Counted from the stretch's first letter, positions 35,446 through 44,970 are shown. The stretch is 64,000 nucleotides of DNA from RGIG4079 sp045576735 (GCA_045576735.1 JAZNGZ010000062.1:1-64000), one strand, 5' to 3'. Notes: generated by a model from the sequence alone, not told the origin. Numbers and translations are program-made.

Positions 35446-36857
35446 TTTACAGCTTCATTTAATGCGTTAACTAATAGATTTGCAAGACGTTCACCTCCTT
35501 TAAATGAAAGGTGTATATAATCTTTATTAATTTCGCTGTTACTACACCAATCAACGACAGCTCCTTCTCCTCCCATTGCTTCACGAGTATCCCAGAAGAA
35601 TGATTGTGATCGTCGTGCAACTTCTCGTTGTGCATCAATTAAATAAGGTGCCGTAGGCATAGATTGAACTGATGCCCCACGTTTAATGCCTCTATCGCCA
35701 CAACCAATTACTAATATATCTGCATTTGGATGGCAATTGCGTATTTGATTCACAACTTTAACCATGTAGTTTGCATAAAAATCATATTTTTTGTTCTTTC
35801 CTGATAGAACATTAAGTCCATATTCGATAATGATTAAGTCATAATCAACAAATTCAGCTACTTGATGAGATATGTCAGTGTTGATTTTGTTATGAGTTAT
35901 TCCTGAATATCCTCGTAGCGACATACAATCAACTGTTATTCCAGTATTGTTATTTAGCCATGTACCTAATGCAATTAATGAATTTGAATTTGTTTTAACT
36001 TCAAATTTATCGGTGTTTTTATCGATAGAGATACATTGAACTTTGTTGCTACCTTCAAATTGATGTGCAATCCAGCCATCACCGGTGTTGATACTTATAA
36101 TTGACTTCTCGGGAGAAATAAAGATGAATTTCGAGTTGTCCCATCTATCGGCATTAGGAACAATATTTGTTCCAGTGTATGTCGCTGATGCATTTCCGTT
36201 AGATTTGCAAAATAATCCTGGCAGTGTAAAATATTTTTCACTACTATTTTTCATTAATGTATACATTGTCCAGCCCGATGACGTATGTCTAACGGATTGT
36301 CTATATCCCTTTGTAATACAATCCATGGCTACATAACCAACTCCTTTTCCTCCATATTGATTTTGTAAAAGTTCACGAATATGTTGTGTGAATATATCAC
36401 CCTCAATATATGAGTCTCCAATTACTGCAATTCTAACAGGGCGTGAGTTACATTCAGAAATTGCTTTTTTGAAATTTATCATCCCTTTTTGCGCCACAGA
36501 ATAATCTTCAATTACTACATTGCCATTAACACGTGGAGACTTTTTGTCGATAATTGCAGAGTCAATGATTGCTTTACCCGTAACGGAATCAATTTTGGAA
36601 ATATATTGGGGCTTGTTCTTTTCTTCTTCCATTCTGGCTGCTAATGCGGGATCTATATCAACATCTCCGGTATTAGCAGTGGAGTCTTCGGGAAGAAGGC
36701 TGCTAAGTAGATTGTAATTTTTTAAAAACGAGCTTTCTTTTCCTTTGTCATCTACTGATTTTGTTATGTTTGACCATTTAACAAAAGATAAACTAAATAG
36801 GATTATAATTGAAAACAGAGTTACTAAAAATATTCTTAAACCTGGATTTATTTTCAT
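35442..36857 (-). CDS. SGNH/GDSL-hydrolase-family protein, membrane-anchored
   Basis: A 471-residue protein with one N-terminal transmembrane segment or signal anchor (about 8-27), a variable region, and an SGNH domain. Block I is AVIGDSYIEGD (about 146-156), there is EYGLNVLSG near 353, and the catalytic Asp/His is in KDYIHLSFKGG near 450. It is paralogous in architecture to the next gene, suggesting an old duplication. Its start overlaps the menF stop by 4 bases and its own stop overlaps the next start, so the cassette is translationally coupled to menF. Confidence 0.85.
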   Translation of the reverse strand: MKINPGLRIFLVTLFSIIILFSLSFVKWSNITKSVDDKGKESSFLKNYNLLSSLLPEDSTANTGDVDIDPALAARMEEEKNKPQYISKIDSVTGKAIIDSAIIDKKSPRVNGNVVIEDYSVAQKGMINFKKAISECNSRPVRIAVIGDSYIEGDIFTQHIRELLQNQYGGKGVGYVAMDCITKGYRQSVRHTSSGWTMYTLMKNSSEKYFTLPGLFCKSNGNASATYTGTNIVPNADRWDNSKFIFISPEKSIISINTGDGWIAHQFEGSNKVQCISIDKNTDKFEVKTNSNSLIALGTWLNNNTGITVDCMSLRGYSGITHNKINTDISHQVAEFVDYDLIIIEYGLNVLSGKNKKYDFYANYMVKVVNQIRNCHPNADILVIGCGDRGIKRGASVQSMPTAPYLIDAQREVARRSQSFFWDTREAMGGEGAVVDWCSNSEINKDYIHLSFKGGERLANLLVNALNEAVK

Positions 36858-37900
36858 ATAAATAATTTTTTTAATTCTACGATTTTGTTTTCTGTTTCAA
36901 GCCATTCATCTTCAAGCGATGATTCTAAAGTGATTCCTCCTCCCGAATATAAGCAAAATGTATTTGAATCGAAATGAGCACATCTGAGATTTACGTAGGA
37001 ATAAAAATTACAATCATCTATTGCAACATATCCTCCATAGCAGTGGCGAGGATGGTGTTCAACCTTGGATAAAATATCAAGAGAATCCCCTACAGGATAA
37101 CCAGAAAGTGCTGGGGTTGGCGATAGTATTTTTACAAGTTCAATAGGTTTATATCCATTAGAGTCAATAATGTTAATGTGATTTCCTAAATGTTCAATTT
37201 GACCAAAAGGGATATTGACATATTGTGAGACTTCAACTTCGCAACCTATTTCATTAAGCGTGTCTACGATGTATTTAGTAACGAAATCGTGTTCTTCAAT
37301 ATTCTTTTTATCCCATTGAAAGTTATCAATACTCATTTTCCTTGTGCCGGCAAGAGAAATAGTTCTGTATTTTTGATCGTTACTATCTTTTAAAATTAAA
37401 GCTTCGGGAGATGCTCCAATCCATCCTCCGGTTTGGGGTGTGTAGTAAATATATCTAAAAGTATTTATAAATTTGCTGAAATACGTATTAATTGTGTCAC
37501 TCCAATCAGTAATGTTGTGAATACCGCATGTAACTCTAGACAATACAACTTTGCCCATTGAGCGTTCAAGATGCTGTTTAATGAGCTTAAAGCTATTTGT
37601 ATATGTCGAATATTCAGTAGACTCTTTAAAAGGACTAATTTGAGGTAATTGTAAAGTTGGAATTTTATTAAAATCAAGATTAATAGTTTCTAATGCATCG
37701 CATTCATTGTATATTGCTATGGGGGCGGAAGTTTTATCTCCAAAAAATCCAATTAAAAAAGCTTTATTATTTTTATTGCTACTAAATGTTGGGTTTGAAA
37801 AAAAAGTAATATTGTCATCATTAGGCAATTGATATGCCGCAAAAGGAATTCCTTTTGCTATACAAAGATTGATTGCGTGGAAAATATTACTAGAAACCAT
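36854..37900 (-). CDS. menF: Isochorismate synthase
   Basis: Converts chorismate to isochorismate, the entry step to menaquinone. A 348-residue chorismate-binding enzyme with GKVVLSRVTCGI near 122, the TISLAGTRKM segment near 180, EHDFVTKYIVDTLNEIGCEVE near 205-225, LSPTPALSGYPVGD near 265 and YSGGGITLESSLEDEWLETENK at the C-terminus. It is shorter than E. coli MenF, as is usual in Bacteroidota. Its ATG is fused with the rimO stop as TAATG. It is separated from menD by the acylation cassette. Confidence 0.93.
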   Translation of the reverse strand: MVSSNIFHAINLCIAKGIPFAAYQLPNDDNITFFSNPTFSSNKNNKAFLIGFFGDKTSAPIAIYNECDALETINLDFNKIPTLQLPQISPFKESTEYSTYTNSFKLIKQHLERSMGKVVLSRVTCGIHNITDWSDTINTYFSKFINTFRYIYYTPQTGGWIGASPEALILKDSNDQKYRTISLAGTRKMSIDNFQWDKKNIEEHDFVTKYIVDTLNEIGCEVEVSQYVNIPFGQIEHLGNHINIIDSNGYKPIELVKILSPTPALSGYPVGDSLDILSKVEHHPRHCYGGYVAIDDCNFYSYVNLRCAHFDSNTFCLYSGGGITLESSLEDEWLETENKIVELKKLFI

Positions 37901-39198
37901 TATAGCACTAATTCAGCAATTAAATCAAATGCTAACGCATCTGTAATTTTTACATTATAAAAACTGCCTATCTCTAATTTGAAATTTTTATTTATTAATA
38001 CCTCTTGATCGACTTCAGGAGAGTCGAATTCGGTTCTTCCAATATAATATTCATCTTCTTCTGAATCGATTATAACTTTATATGTATTGCCTATTTTTGA
38101 AAGATTAATTTCATTAGATATGTTTTCTTGGAGAGACATTAATTTGTTTAATCTATGATTCTTTGTTTCTTGCGCAATGTTATCGACATAATTATTTGCA
38201 GCATATGTTCCTTCTTCTTCGCAATAAGCAAAAGCCCCCATGCGCTCAAAGCGCATTTGTTTGGTAAAATTTAACAAATCGTTGAATTCAGTATCATTTT
38301 CACCGGGAAAACCAACCATTAACGTAGTTCTCAAATGTATCCCTGGAACTTTCTCTCGGATATGATTTATTAAGTTGATAGTCTCTTTATGAGTAATGTG
38401 CCTTTTCATATTGGCTAAAATATTGTCAGTTGAATGTTGTAAGGCCAAATCTAAATATTTGCACACATTATCATGTTTATTTATTACGTCAAGAATTTCA
38501 ATAGGAAACTGAGTGGGATAAGCATAATGTAATCTTATCCACATAACACCTTCAATTTGGGCAATTTGATCTATTAATTGAGGTAATTTTTGTTCGCCAT
38601 ACAAATCAATTCCATAATAAGACAAGTCTTGCGCAATAATATTAAACTCTTTAACCCCTTGTGAAACCAAAGACTTCACTTCCTTAACAATGCTTTCGAT
38701 TGATCGTGATTTATATCTACCGGTAATTAGGGGTATCGCACAGAATGCACAGAATCTATTACACCCTTCAGCAATTTTTACATATGCATAGTGAGGTGGA
38801 GTCGTTACTGCTCGTTCGTAATCAGAATGGTTATATGTGTTAGACGATATTTTAGAGACTATTTCTTCCCAATCAAATTTGCCATACCATTGATCAACCT
38901 CAGGAATTTCGACCGACAATTCCTCTCTATATCTTTGAGACAAGCATCCCATTACATATAGTTGTGAGAATAGTCCATTTTGCTTTGCTGCAACATATTC
39001 GAGTATTGTATTTATTGACTCTTCTTTAGCGTCGCCAATGAACCCACATGTGTTAATTATAATAATATCTCCTGATATTTCTTGTGGATTATGAGATACT
39101 GAATAGCCTATGTTTTCAAACATTTTAATGATTCTCTCTGAATCAACAAGATTCTTAGAGCAACCAAGTGTTATTAAATCAATTTTTTGTTTTTTCAT
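37900..39198 (-). CDS. rimO: Ribosomal protein uS12 methylthiotransferase RimO
   Basis: A radical-SAM enzyme that methylthiolates an aspartate of ribosomal protein S12. The N-terminal MTTase domain has C13 (LGCSKNLVDSER), C51 (NTCGFIGDAKEES) and a later cysteine in MGCLSQRY. The radical-SAM cluster is CNRFCAFC near 150-157, followed by PLITGRYKSR; a C-terminal TRAM domain closes the protein. I use the ATG at 39198, which lies 4 bases after the ftsY stop. The longer frame begins with a TTG inside ftsY. Confidence 0.94.
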   Translation of the reverse strand: MKKQKIDLITLGCSKNLVDSERIIKMFENIGYSVSHNPQEISGDIIIINTCGFIGDAKEESINTILEYVAAKQNGLFSQLYVMGCLSQRYREELSVEIPEVDQWYGKFDWEEIVSKISSNTYNHSDYERAVTTPPHYAYVKIAEGCNRFCAFCAIPLITGRYKSRSIESIVKEVKSLVSQGVKEFNIIAQDLSYYGIDLYGEQKLPQLIDQIAQIEGVMWIRLHYAYPTQFPIEILDVINKHDNVCKYLDLALQHSTDNILANMKRHITHKETINLINHIREKVPGIHLRTTLMVGFPGENDTEFNDLLNFTKQMRFERMGAFAYCEEEGTYAANNYVDNIAQETKNHRLNKLMSLQENISNEINLSKIGNTYKVIIDSEEDEYYIGRTEFDSPEVDQEVLINKNFKLEIGSFYNVKITDALAFDLIAELVL

Positions 39199-39202
39199 TG
39201 AT

Positions 39203-40171
39203 TTATTCTCCAAACAATGATTTAACAAATTCTACTTTATTAAATACTTGTAAATCATCGATTCCTTCTCCAAGTCCAATATATTTAACAGGAATCTTAA
39301 ATTGATCACTGATTCCAATAACAACACCACCTTTAGCAGTTCCATCTAGTTTGGTTATAGCTAATTCGTTGACATTTGTTGCTGCTACGAATTGACGCGC
39401 TTGTTCAAATGCATTTTGTCCGGTTGAACCATCTAATACTAGTAGAACTTCATGAGGAGCATCAGGAACAATCTTTTGCATGACATTGCGTATTTTCGTC
39501 AGTTCATCCATTAATCCTTTTTTGTTGTGTAAACGACCTGCAGTATCAATAATTACAACGTCTACATTATTTGCTTTTGCCGATGATAAGGTGTCGTAAG
39601 CAACAGCTGCAGGGTCAGAACCTAGTTTTTGTTTAATAACAGGGACTCCTGCTCTTTCGCCCCAAATGTCTAATTGTTCAACAGCCGCTGCTCTAAACGT
39701 ATCAGCAGCACCTAGCATCACTTTATGTCCGGCGCGCTTATATTGAGATGCTAATTTTCCGATAGTAGTTGTTTTCCCAACTCCATTTACCCCAACAACC
39801 ATAATAACATGAGGTCTGTTCCCTTCGGGTAATGCAAAATCATCGAGGTTATTGTCATTATTACTTTCAGTGAGAAGATCTGTAATTTCTTCACATAAAA
39901 GAGTATTTAATTCTGATGAATTAACATACTTATCTCTCGCTACTCGTTTTTCAATGCGGTCAATTATTTTTAATGTTGTTTCAACTCCAACATCCGATGT
40001 TATAAACACCTCTTCCAACTTGTCGAGTACTTCATCGTCAACTTTAGATTTGCCAGCTATTGCACGTGTTAATTTTGCAAAAACACCTTGCTTTGTGCGT
40101 TCAAGACCTTTGTCTAATGTCTCTTTTTTTTCTTTTGAGAAAAAATTTGTTATTTTTTTGAAAAATCCCAT
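39203..40171 (-). CDS. ftsY: Signal recognition particle receptor FtsY
   Basis: A GTPase that docks the SRP-ribosome complex at the membrane. The N domain (about 1-105) is short, with a basic amphipathic N-terminus (FFKKITNFFSKEKKE). The G domain has GVNGVGKTTTIGKLA near 127-141, DTFRAAAVEQL, DTAGRLHNKKGLMDEL and TKLDGTAKGG. Length 322 is typical of compact FtsY. It is the first gene of a 12-kb colinear minus-strand run that continues through rimO to menE. Confidence 0.96.
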   Translation of the reverse strand: MGFFKKITNFFSKEKKETLDKGLERTKQGVFAKLTRAIAGKSKVDDEVLDKLEEVFITSDVGVETTLKIIDRIEKRVARDKYVNSSELNTLLCEEITDLLTESNNDNNLDDFALPEGNRPHVIMVVGVNGVGKTTTIGKLASQYKRAGHKVMLGAADTFRAAAVEQLDIWGERAGVPVIKQKLGSDPAAVAYDTLSSAKANNVDVVIIDTAGRLHNKKGLMDELTKIRNVMQKIVPDAPHEVLLVLDGSTGQNAFEQARQFVAATNVNELAITKLDGTAKGGVVIGISDQFKIPVKYIGLGEGIDDLQVFNKVEFVKSLFGE

Positions 40172-40190
40172 ATTCGTAAATTTTAAACTA

Positions 40191-40220
40191 CAAAGATACG
40201 AATTTATAATTACATATCAA
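40191..40220 (-). promoter_or_regulatory. Promoter of the ftsY-rimO-men cluster
   Basis: On the minus strand TTG (40218-40220), 19 bases, TATCTTTG (40191-40198). It lies 20 bases upstream of the ftsY ATG, so the leader is short. It is the only strong promoter I see for the downstream run, although I did not scan every base inside the genes. Confidence 0.75.
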
Positions 40221-40344
40221 TCGTTGAATTTACAAAATCGGCTTTAAAATGTTAATTTAGGTGTGTTTTTGAAATATTAATTCGTGTTTTATCAAATTAA
40301 TAAGTGTTTGTATCGATGTTTACTTTGTGAAACTGGTGAAGTAA

Positions 40345-41064
40345 TTATTCTAATTTATATTTATTTTGATGTTTTTTTTGGGGTTTAATATTACTTAGTC
40401 CGGCAACAACTATTACGATTTCTCCCTTTGGCTGGTGCTCCGAAAAATACTCAGCAAGTTGTTTTAATGTGCCTCGGTGAGTAGTGTCGTGTAATTTTGA
40501 AATCTCTCTTGAAACAGATGCTTCACGGTCTTCACCGCATGTAGCAGCTAATTCTTTCAATGTCTTTGAAAGTCGAAGTGGTGATTCGTAGATTATGAAT
40601 GTACGTTGTTCGGCTGCTAATTCATTTAATCGAGTAGCCCTACCTTTTTTCTGAGGAAGAAAACCTTCAAAACAAAAACGTTCACATGGCAAGCCTGAAT
40701 TGACTAACGCTGGGACAAAGGCAGTTGGTCCAGGTAACGTTTCAATGTCAATGTTTTTGCGTCTACATTCGCGAGAGATGAGGAAGCCTGGGTCTGATAT
40801 TGCTGGTGTACCGGCATCAGATATAAGAGCAATTTGTTCTCCTGAAGTCAATCTATTAATTATTGTAGTTAAAGCTGCGTGTTCATTGAACTTATGAAAA
40901 CTTATCATTGGAGTTGTAATGCCAAAGTGCTTCATGATAAGCGCACTTGTGCGAGTATCTTCAGCTAGTATTAATGAGCATTTGTTTAAAACATCTATAG
41001 CCCTTGGGGTCATATCGGAAAGATTCCCGACAGGAGTAGGAACAACGAATAATTTGCCTGACAT
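40345..41064 (-). CDS. rsmI: 16S rRNA (cytidine-2'-O-)-methyltransferase RsmI
   Basis: A SAM-dependent enzyme that 2'-O-methylates C1402 of 16S rRNA. A tetrapyrrole-methylase fold of 239 residues starts with LFVVPTPVGNLSDMTPRAID. It also carries EDTRTSALIMKHFGI, SDAGTPAISDPGF and GPTAFVPALVNSGLP, all diagnostic. It is preceded 13 bases away by the carboxypeptidase gene. No clear terminator follows in the 173-base gap before ftsY, in which I see only the ftsY promoter. Confidence 0.96.
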   Translation of the reverse strand: MSGKLFVVPTPVGNLSDMTPRAIDVLNKCSLILAEDTRTSALIMKHFGITTPMISFHKFNEHAALTTIINRLTSGEQIALISDAGTPAISDPGFLISRECRRKNIDIETLPGPTAFVPALVNSGLPCERFCFEGFLPQKKGRATRLNELAAEQRTFIIYESPLRLSKTLKELAATCGEDREASVSREISKLHDTTHRGTLKQLAEYFSEHQPKGEIVIVVAGLSNIKPQKKHQNKYKLE

Positions 41065-41077
41065 GATGCTTCTAACT

Positions 41078-42433
41078 TTAAAATGTTTTAAGTAGCATTC
41101 TCTCTATAGCCGATCTTAAGTCGCTTCTTTGGCAGAAGAAGTGATTAATCATTATAACCACAACGTGAGTGGGATTTGAGTTTTCATCTAGTTTATATCC
41201 TGCATAGCACTGAACCCCATTCATACTGCCTGTTTTCATCGCAAGTTTCCCTTCGAGTCTAGTCCCCTTTAGAAAACTTTTTAATGTGCCATTTTTGCCC
41301 GACCGAGGAAAGCAACTTATATATTGATCTTTATATTTACTATTATACATCCATTTTAGCATATTTGCCATGAAAATCGGAGACAGACGATTTGTGCGAG
41401 CCAATCCGCTTCCATCTCTAATTGTAATAAAAGATGTGTTAATACCTCTCCTATTCCACAATGAAAGTTCTGAACTGATTGCATTTTTTAATGACATTCC
41501 TTTGCACGTTGCTCTTAATATCGACTCTGCAAATAAGTTGTCGCTTCTAACCATTAAACTTTTTAAAATGTCGATTAGTAATGGCGATTTATGGGTATAT
41601 ATAAGAGTTTTTTTGAATTTGTCGGCACCTTCTATTTCTGCATTATCAATTCTAATGCCTTTTTTATTGAGTAATAATGTTAGCTCGTCGACAAAGACGT
41701 CTTGTGGAAATGGCATTGAACAAGTGTTAGAATAGCCTTTTTTCCCAACATTACCAACAATAAATAATTCATTTGAATTAAATGGGCGCATTAAGTCAAT
41801 GCTACTACTACCATGTGTAGGTAATTTGGTTACTGTTAAATCATTGACGTTTGGGGTTGTTTTAACACTAGAGCCTACGTATAGATTGAATATATTATCC
41901 TTGTAGTTAAATGCATGTAGCCCTGTCCCATAATCCCATGCAATATCTTCAAGTTCCCAATTCGGATTTACAGCACAATCATTATTGAAGTCTCTAGATT
42001 TCACACGGCATTTCCCTTCAATAGCCGTAATGCCTAATCCTTTAATTTTGCTAACAATTGAATCGCAGAAACCTTTATTTTCGGGAAAGTGGCTTGATTC
42101 TAATGTTGCATCACCTACTCCATATACTACAATGTCACCATATAATATATTATTACTTATTTCACCGGTAATGTATACCGGTGTTTCAAATCTGAAATCT
42201 TCGGGTAGTGTCGTTAGTGCTGTAGCCGTTGTAAATGACTTTGTGACACTTGCAGGAGTGTAGACCCGCTTACTTTGGAAATCAAGAAGTACTTCACCGG
42301 TTTCTATGTTTTGTATATATACACCCATAGCCATTGCGTCCTTTCCAACTACGTTTATTGGACACTCAGCAAATGATATTATTGAACAAAAAACTGTAAA
42401 AAAAATAGAATATAATAGTCGTTTTTTAATCAT
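41078..42433 (-). CDS. dacB: D-alanyl-D-alanine carboxypeptidase/endopeptidase, PBP4 (DacB) family
   Basis: A periplasmic serine peptidase acting on peptidoglycan cross-links. Signal peptide (about 1-22), then penicillin-binding motifs SxxK at 62-65 (ASVTKSFTT), SxN in VRSDNLFAES near 295 and KTG in LAMKTGSMNG near 400. A large insert between the first two motifs is typical of class C PBP4. Length 451 is normal. It is probably cotranscribed with rsmI. On the minus strand a degenerate -7 element (TAACTTCG) lies upstream. Confidence 0.93.
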   Translation of the reverse strand: MIKKRLLYSIFFTVFCSIISFAECPINVVGKDAMAMGVYIQNIETGEVLLDFQSKRVYTPASVTKSFTTATALTTLPEDFRFETPVYITGEISNNILYGDIVVYGVGDATLESSHFPENKGFCDSIVSKIKGLGITAIEGKCRVKSRDFNNDCAVNPNWELEDIAWDYGTGLHAFNYKDNIFNLYVGSSVKTTPNVNDLTVTKLPTHGSSSIDLMRPFNSNELFIVGNVGKKGYSNTCSMPFPQDVFVDELTLLLNKKGIRIDNAEIEGADKFKKTLIYTHKSPLLIDILKSLMVRSDNLFAESILRATCKGMSLKNAISSELSLWNRRGINTSFITIRDGSGLARTNRLSPIFMANMLKWMYNSKYKDQYISCFPRSGKNGTLKSFLKGTRLEGKLAMKTGSMNGVQCYAGYKLDENSNPTHVVVIMINHFFCQRSDLRSAIERMLLKTF

Positions 42434-42521
42434 GATGTCAGAAATTTTTTACGAAGTTATGAAATAATTTGTAAATTATACAACTTTAATTGTAGTAATT
42501 GTCAAAATTTCCGATTTTATG

Positions 42522-42552
42522 TTTAAAATATCAGATAAAATTACTAAATTTG
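42522..42552 (+). promoter_or_regulatory. Promoter of the TetR-fabH-fabG operon
   Basis: TTTA (42522-42525, one mismatch), 19 bases, TAAATTTG (42545-42552). The start of transcription would be near 42558, which rules out the upstream in-frame start at 42499 for the regulator gene. Confidence 0.6.
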
Positions 42553-42579
42553 CACATTGAATTTAATTTTGTGCAATTA

Positions 42580-43167
42580 ATGGTATTAAAAACTCGCGAA
42601 AAATTAATAGAAGTAGCTCGTCAATTGTTTGCCCATAAAGGCATTGAAAATACTACGATGAACGACATTGCTAATGCTTCTGATAAAGGACGTCGCACTA
42701 TATATACATATTTCAAAAATAAAAAAGAAATTTATAATGCAGTCATCGAGCGAGAAAGTGAACAATCAGTTTCTCGATTAAGAGAGATTGTTGGTTTAAA
42801 TATCTCGCCGGCAGAAAAGGTTCGCCGTTTTTTTGAGGTTAGATTAGAATTAGTTAAAGACACCACAATAGTACAAAATGACCCATTGAAACGTTTTTTT
42901 ATGCGTGACATTAAACGTGTTGAAAAAATACGTAAATTGGCATTAGAAAAAGAACGTATCCTATTAAATGAAATACTTAAGGAAGGTGTTGAATTAGGTG
43001 TATTTGATGAGAATCAATGCATTTATTTAGAAACAATAAGATTAATGCTTTTACAAGGCATTGAATTCTCTTATTTAAGAGATAACTTCATTGAAATAGG
43101 TGTAGATGAAACAAAATTTACTACTGATATTATACAGTTTATAATAAATGCATTAAAACGTAATTAA
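42580..43167 (+). CDS. TetR/AcrR-family transcriptional regulator
   Basis: A 195-residue repressor-type protein. The N-terminal helix-turn-helix is readable at about 27-48 (TMNDIANASDKGRRTIYTYF), and the helical C-terminal ligand-binding domain is diverged, as usual. The frame is open upstream to 42499, but a promoter -7 box at 42545-42552 and the family's N-terminal pattern favour ATG 42580. It lies 6 bases before a FabH-like gene and probably regulates it and itself, perhaps in response to an acyl compound. That is inference. Confidence 0.9.
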   Translation: MVLKTREKLIEVARQLFAHKGIENTTMNDIANASDKGRRTIYTYFKNKKEIYNAVIERESEQSVSRLREIVGLNISPAEKVRRFFEVRLELVKDTTIVQNDPLKRFFMRDIKRVEKIRKLALEKERILLNEILKEGVELGVFDENQCIYLETIRLMLLQGIEFSYLRDNFIEIGVDETKFTTDIIQFIINALKRN

Positions 43168-43173
43168 GGATAT

Positions 43174-44118
43174 ATGTACATTAATTCAACAGGTTTTTAT
43201 ATTCCCGAAGAGAGAGTTTCAAATAGCTATTTTTTTAATGTAAATGGTTTAACTGATGAGTGGATTTTAAAAAGAACGGGAATTTCAACACGTTCTAAAG
43301 CTGGCGAAAATGAGGGCCATAACTCGATGGGGTTGGCTGCAATAGAAAATGCCATAAAAAATCTACCATATGATATTAAAGATATAGATTTAATTGTTTC
43401 GGCATCATATTCTCCATATGACACTGTTGCAACTTTGGCACATATTGCTCAGCAAAAATATAACATTGATGATATGAAGGCAGTATATGCATCATCTGCA
43501 TGTTCTTCTTTTGTTAATGGCCTTGAAATTGTTGAAGGTTATTTTGCTATGGGTAAAGCTCAAAAAGCATTATTAGTGTGTTCGGAACATAATTCATATT
43601 ATAGTAATGAATCAGACCCTAAATGTGGACATTTGTGGGGAGATGGAGCTGTCGCCTTCTTTTTATCGGCTAATAAAATAAACGATAACGACCCTGAAAT
43701 TTCTCAAATTTATACTCGCGGATTGGGAAATATCGGGAAAGGACCTGAAGGGGTTAGATTGAGACCTAAAGAAGGTGGCATTGAAATGCCTGATGGACGA
43801 GATGTATTTATTAATGCATGTGGTTATATGATTCAAGCATTAGAAGGAGTAACAACTCCTGAAGCGATGAAAGTTACTGATTTGGATTATATAATTTGTC
43901 ATCAAGCTAATAAACGTATTGTTGCAAATGTTGCACATCAATTAGAGTTGGATGATGAACGTTTTGTTAACAACATAGAAGAATTAGGTAATACTGGTTC
44001 GGCTAGTTCAGCAATAGTTTTTGCACAGAATAGACAAAAATTTAAGAAAGGTGAAAAAATAGGACTTACCGTATTTGGTGGAGGATATTCATGTGGAGCC
44101 TTTTTAATTAAAATATAA
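43174..44118 (+). CDS. 3-Oxoacyl-ACP synthase III (FabH-like)
   Basis: A thiolase-fold condensing enzyme of 314 residues with the Cys-His-Asn triad of initiating ketoacyl synthases: C110 (YASSACSSF), His in ICHQANKRI near 247 and Asn in LGNTGSAS near 277. It probably condenses an acyl-CoA with malonyl-ACP. Because it lies in an operon with a TetR regulator and a fabG homologue, it may be a second, specialised FabH rather than the housekeeping copy; this cannot be decided from the window. Confidence 0.9.
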   Translation: MYINSTGFYIPEERVSNSYFFNVNGLTDEWILKRTGISTRSKAGENEGHNSMGLAAIENAIKNLPYDIKDIDLIVSASYSPYDTVATLAHIAQQKYNIDDMKAVYASSACSSFVNGLEIVEGYFAMGKAQKALLVCSEHNSYYSNESDPKCGHLWGDGAVAFFLSANKINDNDPEISQIYTRGLGNIGKGPEGVRLRPKEGGIEMPDGRDVFINACGYMIQALEGVTTPEAMKVTDLDYIICHQANKRIVANVAHQLELDDERFVNNIEELGNTGSASSAIVFAQNRQKFKKGEKIGLTVFGGGYSCGAFLIKI

Positions 44119-44131
44119 ATAAGAATTTGTT

Positions 44132-44878
44132 ATGAAATTATTAGAAGGAAAGACTGCCCTTATTACAGGTGCAGCACGTGGTATCGGAAAAGCTCTTGCG
44201 ATTAAATTTGCTCAAGAAGGGGCTAATGTTGCATTTACCGACCTTGTCATTGATGAAAATGGGAAAGAAACTGAAAAAGAAATCGCTGCATATGGAGTGA
44301 AAGCAAAAGGATATGCTTCTAATGCGGCTGATTTTGCCCAAACAAAAGAAGTAGTGGCTGAAATCCATAAAGAGTTTGGATCTATTGACATCCTTGTGAA
44401 TAACGCAGGTATCACAAAAGATGGATTAATGATGCGAATGACTGAACAACAATGGGATGCAGTAATTGCTGTTAATCTTAAGAGTGCCTTTAATTTCATT
44501 AATGCTAGTTTGCCTATTATGATGCGTCAACGTTCGGGCAGTATCATTAATATGGCGTCAGTTGTAGGTGTTCATGGTAATGCTGGTCAAGCTAACTATG
44601 CAGCATCAAAAGCCGGTCTTATTGCTTTAGCAAAAAGTATTGCACAAGAAGTAGGTTCTCGAGGTATTCGCGCTAATGCTATTGCCCCAGGGTTTATTGA
44701 AACTGCTATGACTGCAGCGCTTCCTGAAGAAGTTCGTCAAGAATGGGCAAAGAAAATTCCATTGCGCCGAGGTGGACAAGTTGAAGATATTGCTAATGTT
44801 GCAACCTTCTTGGCTTCTGACATGTCAAGCTATGTTACAGGACAAGTTATTCAAGTCGATGGTGGTATGAATATGTAA
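44132..44878 (+). CDS. fabG: 3-Oxoacyl-ACP reductase
   Basis: A short-chain dehydrogenase/reductase that reduces 3-oxoacyl-ACP with NADPH. Cofactor motif TGAARGIGKA near 12-21, NNAGITKDGLMMRM near 89-102, catalytic Ser in NMASVVGVHGN and Tyr-x-x-x-Lys in ANYAASKAG. Length 248 and close similarity to housekeeping FabG make the symbol likely. It lies 13 bases after the FabH-like gene and is followed by a strong terminator. Confidence 0.93.
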   Translation: MKLLEGKTALITGAARGIGKALAIKFAQEGANVAFTDLVIDENGKETEKEIAAYGVKAKGYASNAADFAQTKEVVAEIHKEFGSIDILVNNAGITKDGLMMRMTEQQWDAVIAVNLKSAFNFINASLPIMMRQRSGSIINMASVVGVHGNAGQANYAASKAGLIALAKSIAQEVGSRGIRANAIAPGFIETAMTAALPEEVRQEWAKKIPLRRGGQVEDIANVATFLASDMSSYVTGQVIQVDGGMNM

Positions 44879-44901
44879 TTATATTCTTATTATACGATAA
44901 T

Positions 44902-44936
44902 ATGGCGAGAGGTTATTTTAGCCTCTCGCCATTGTT
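44902..44936 (+). terminator. Terminator after fabG
   Basis: ATGGCGAGAGG (44902-44912) and CCTCTCGCCAT (44922-44932) form a perfect 11-bp stem with a 9-base loop. The following T-tract is poor (TGTTATAA), so efficiency is uncertain. Confidence 0.75.
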
Positions 44937-44970
44937 ATAACGCAATAAGGAAATAAATTAAACTCAAAAT

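Noticed and set aside
39199..39228. Upstream TTG start of rimO overlapping ftsY
   Set aside because: The ATG at 39198 gives the conserved MTTase N-terminus directly after the ftsY stop; the extra residues are not expected in the family.
42499..42579. N-terminal extension of the TetR regulator
   Set aside because: The extension contains the TAAATTTG promoter box and residues unlike TetR N-termini; ATG 42580 is preferred.
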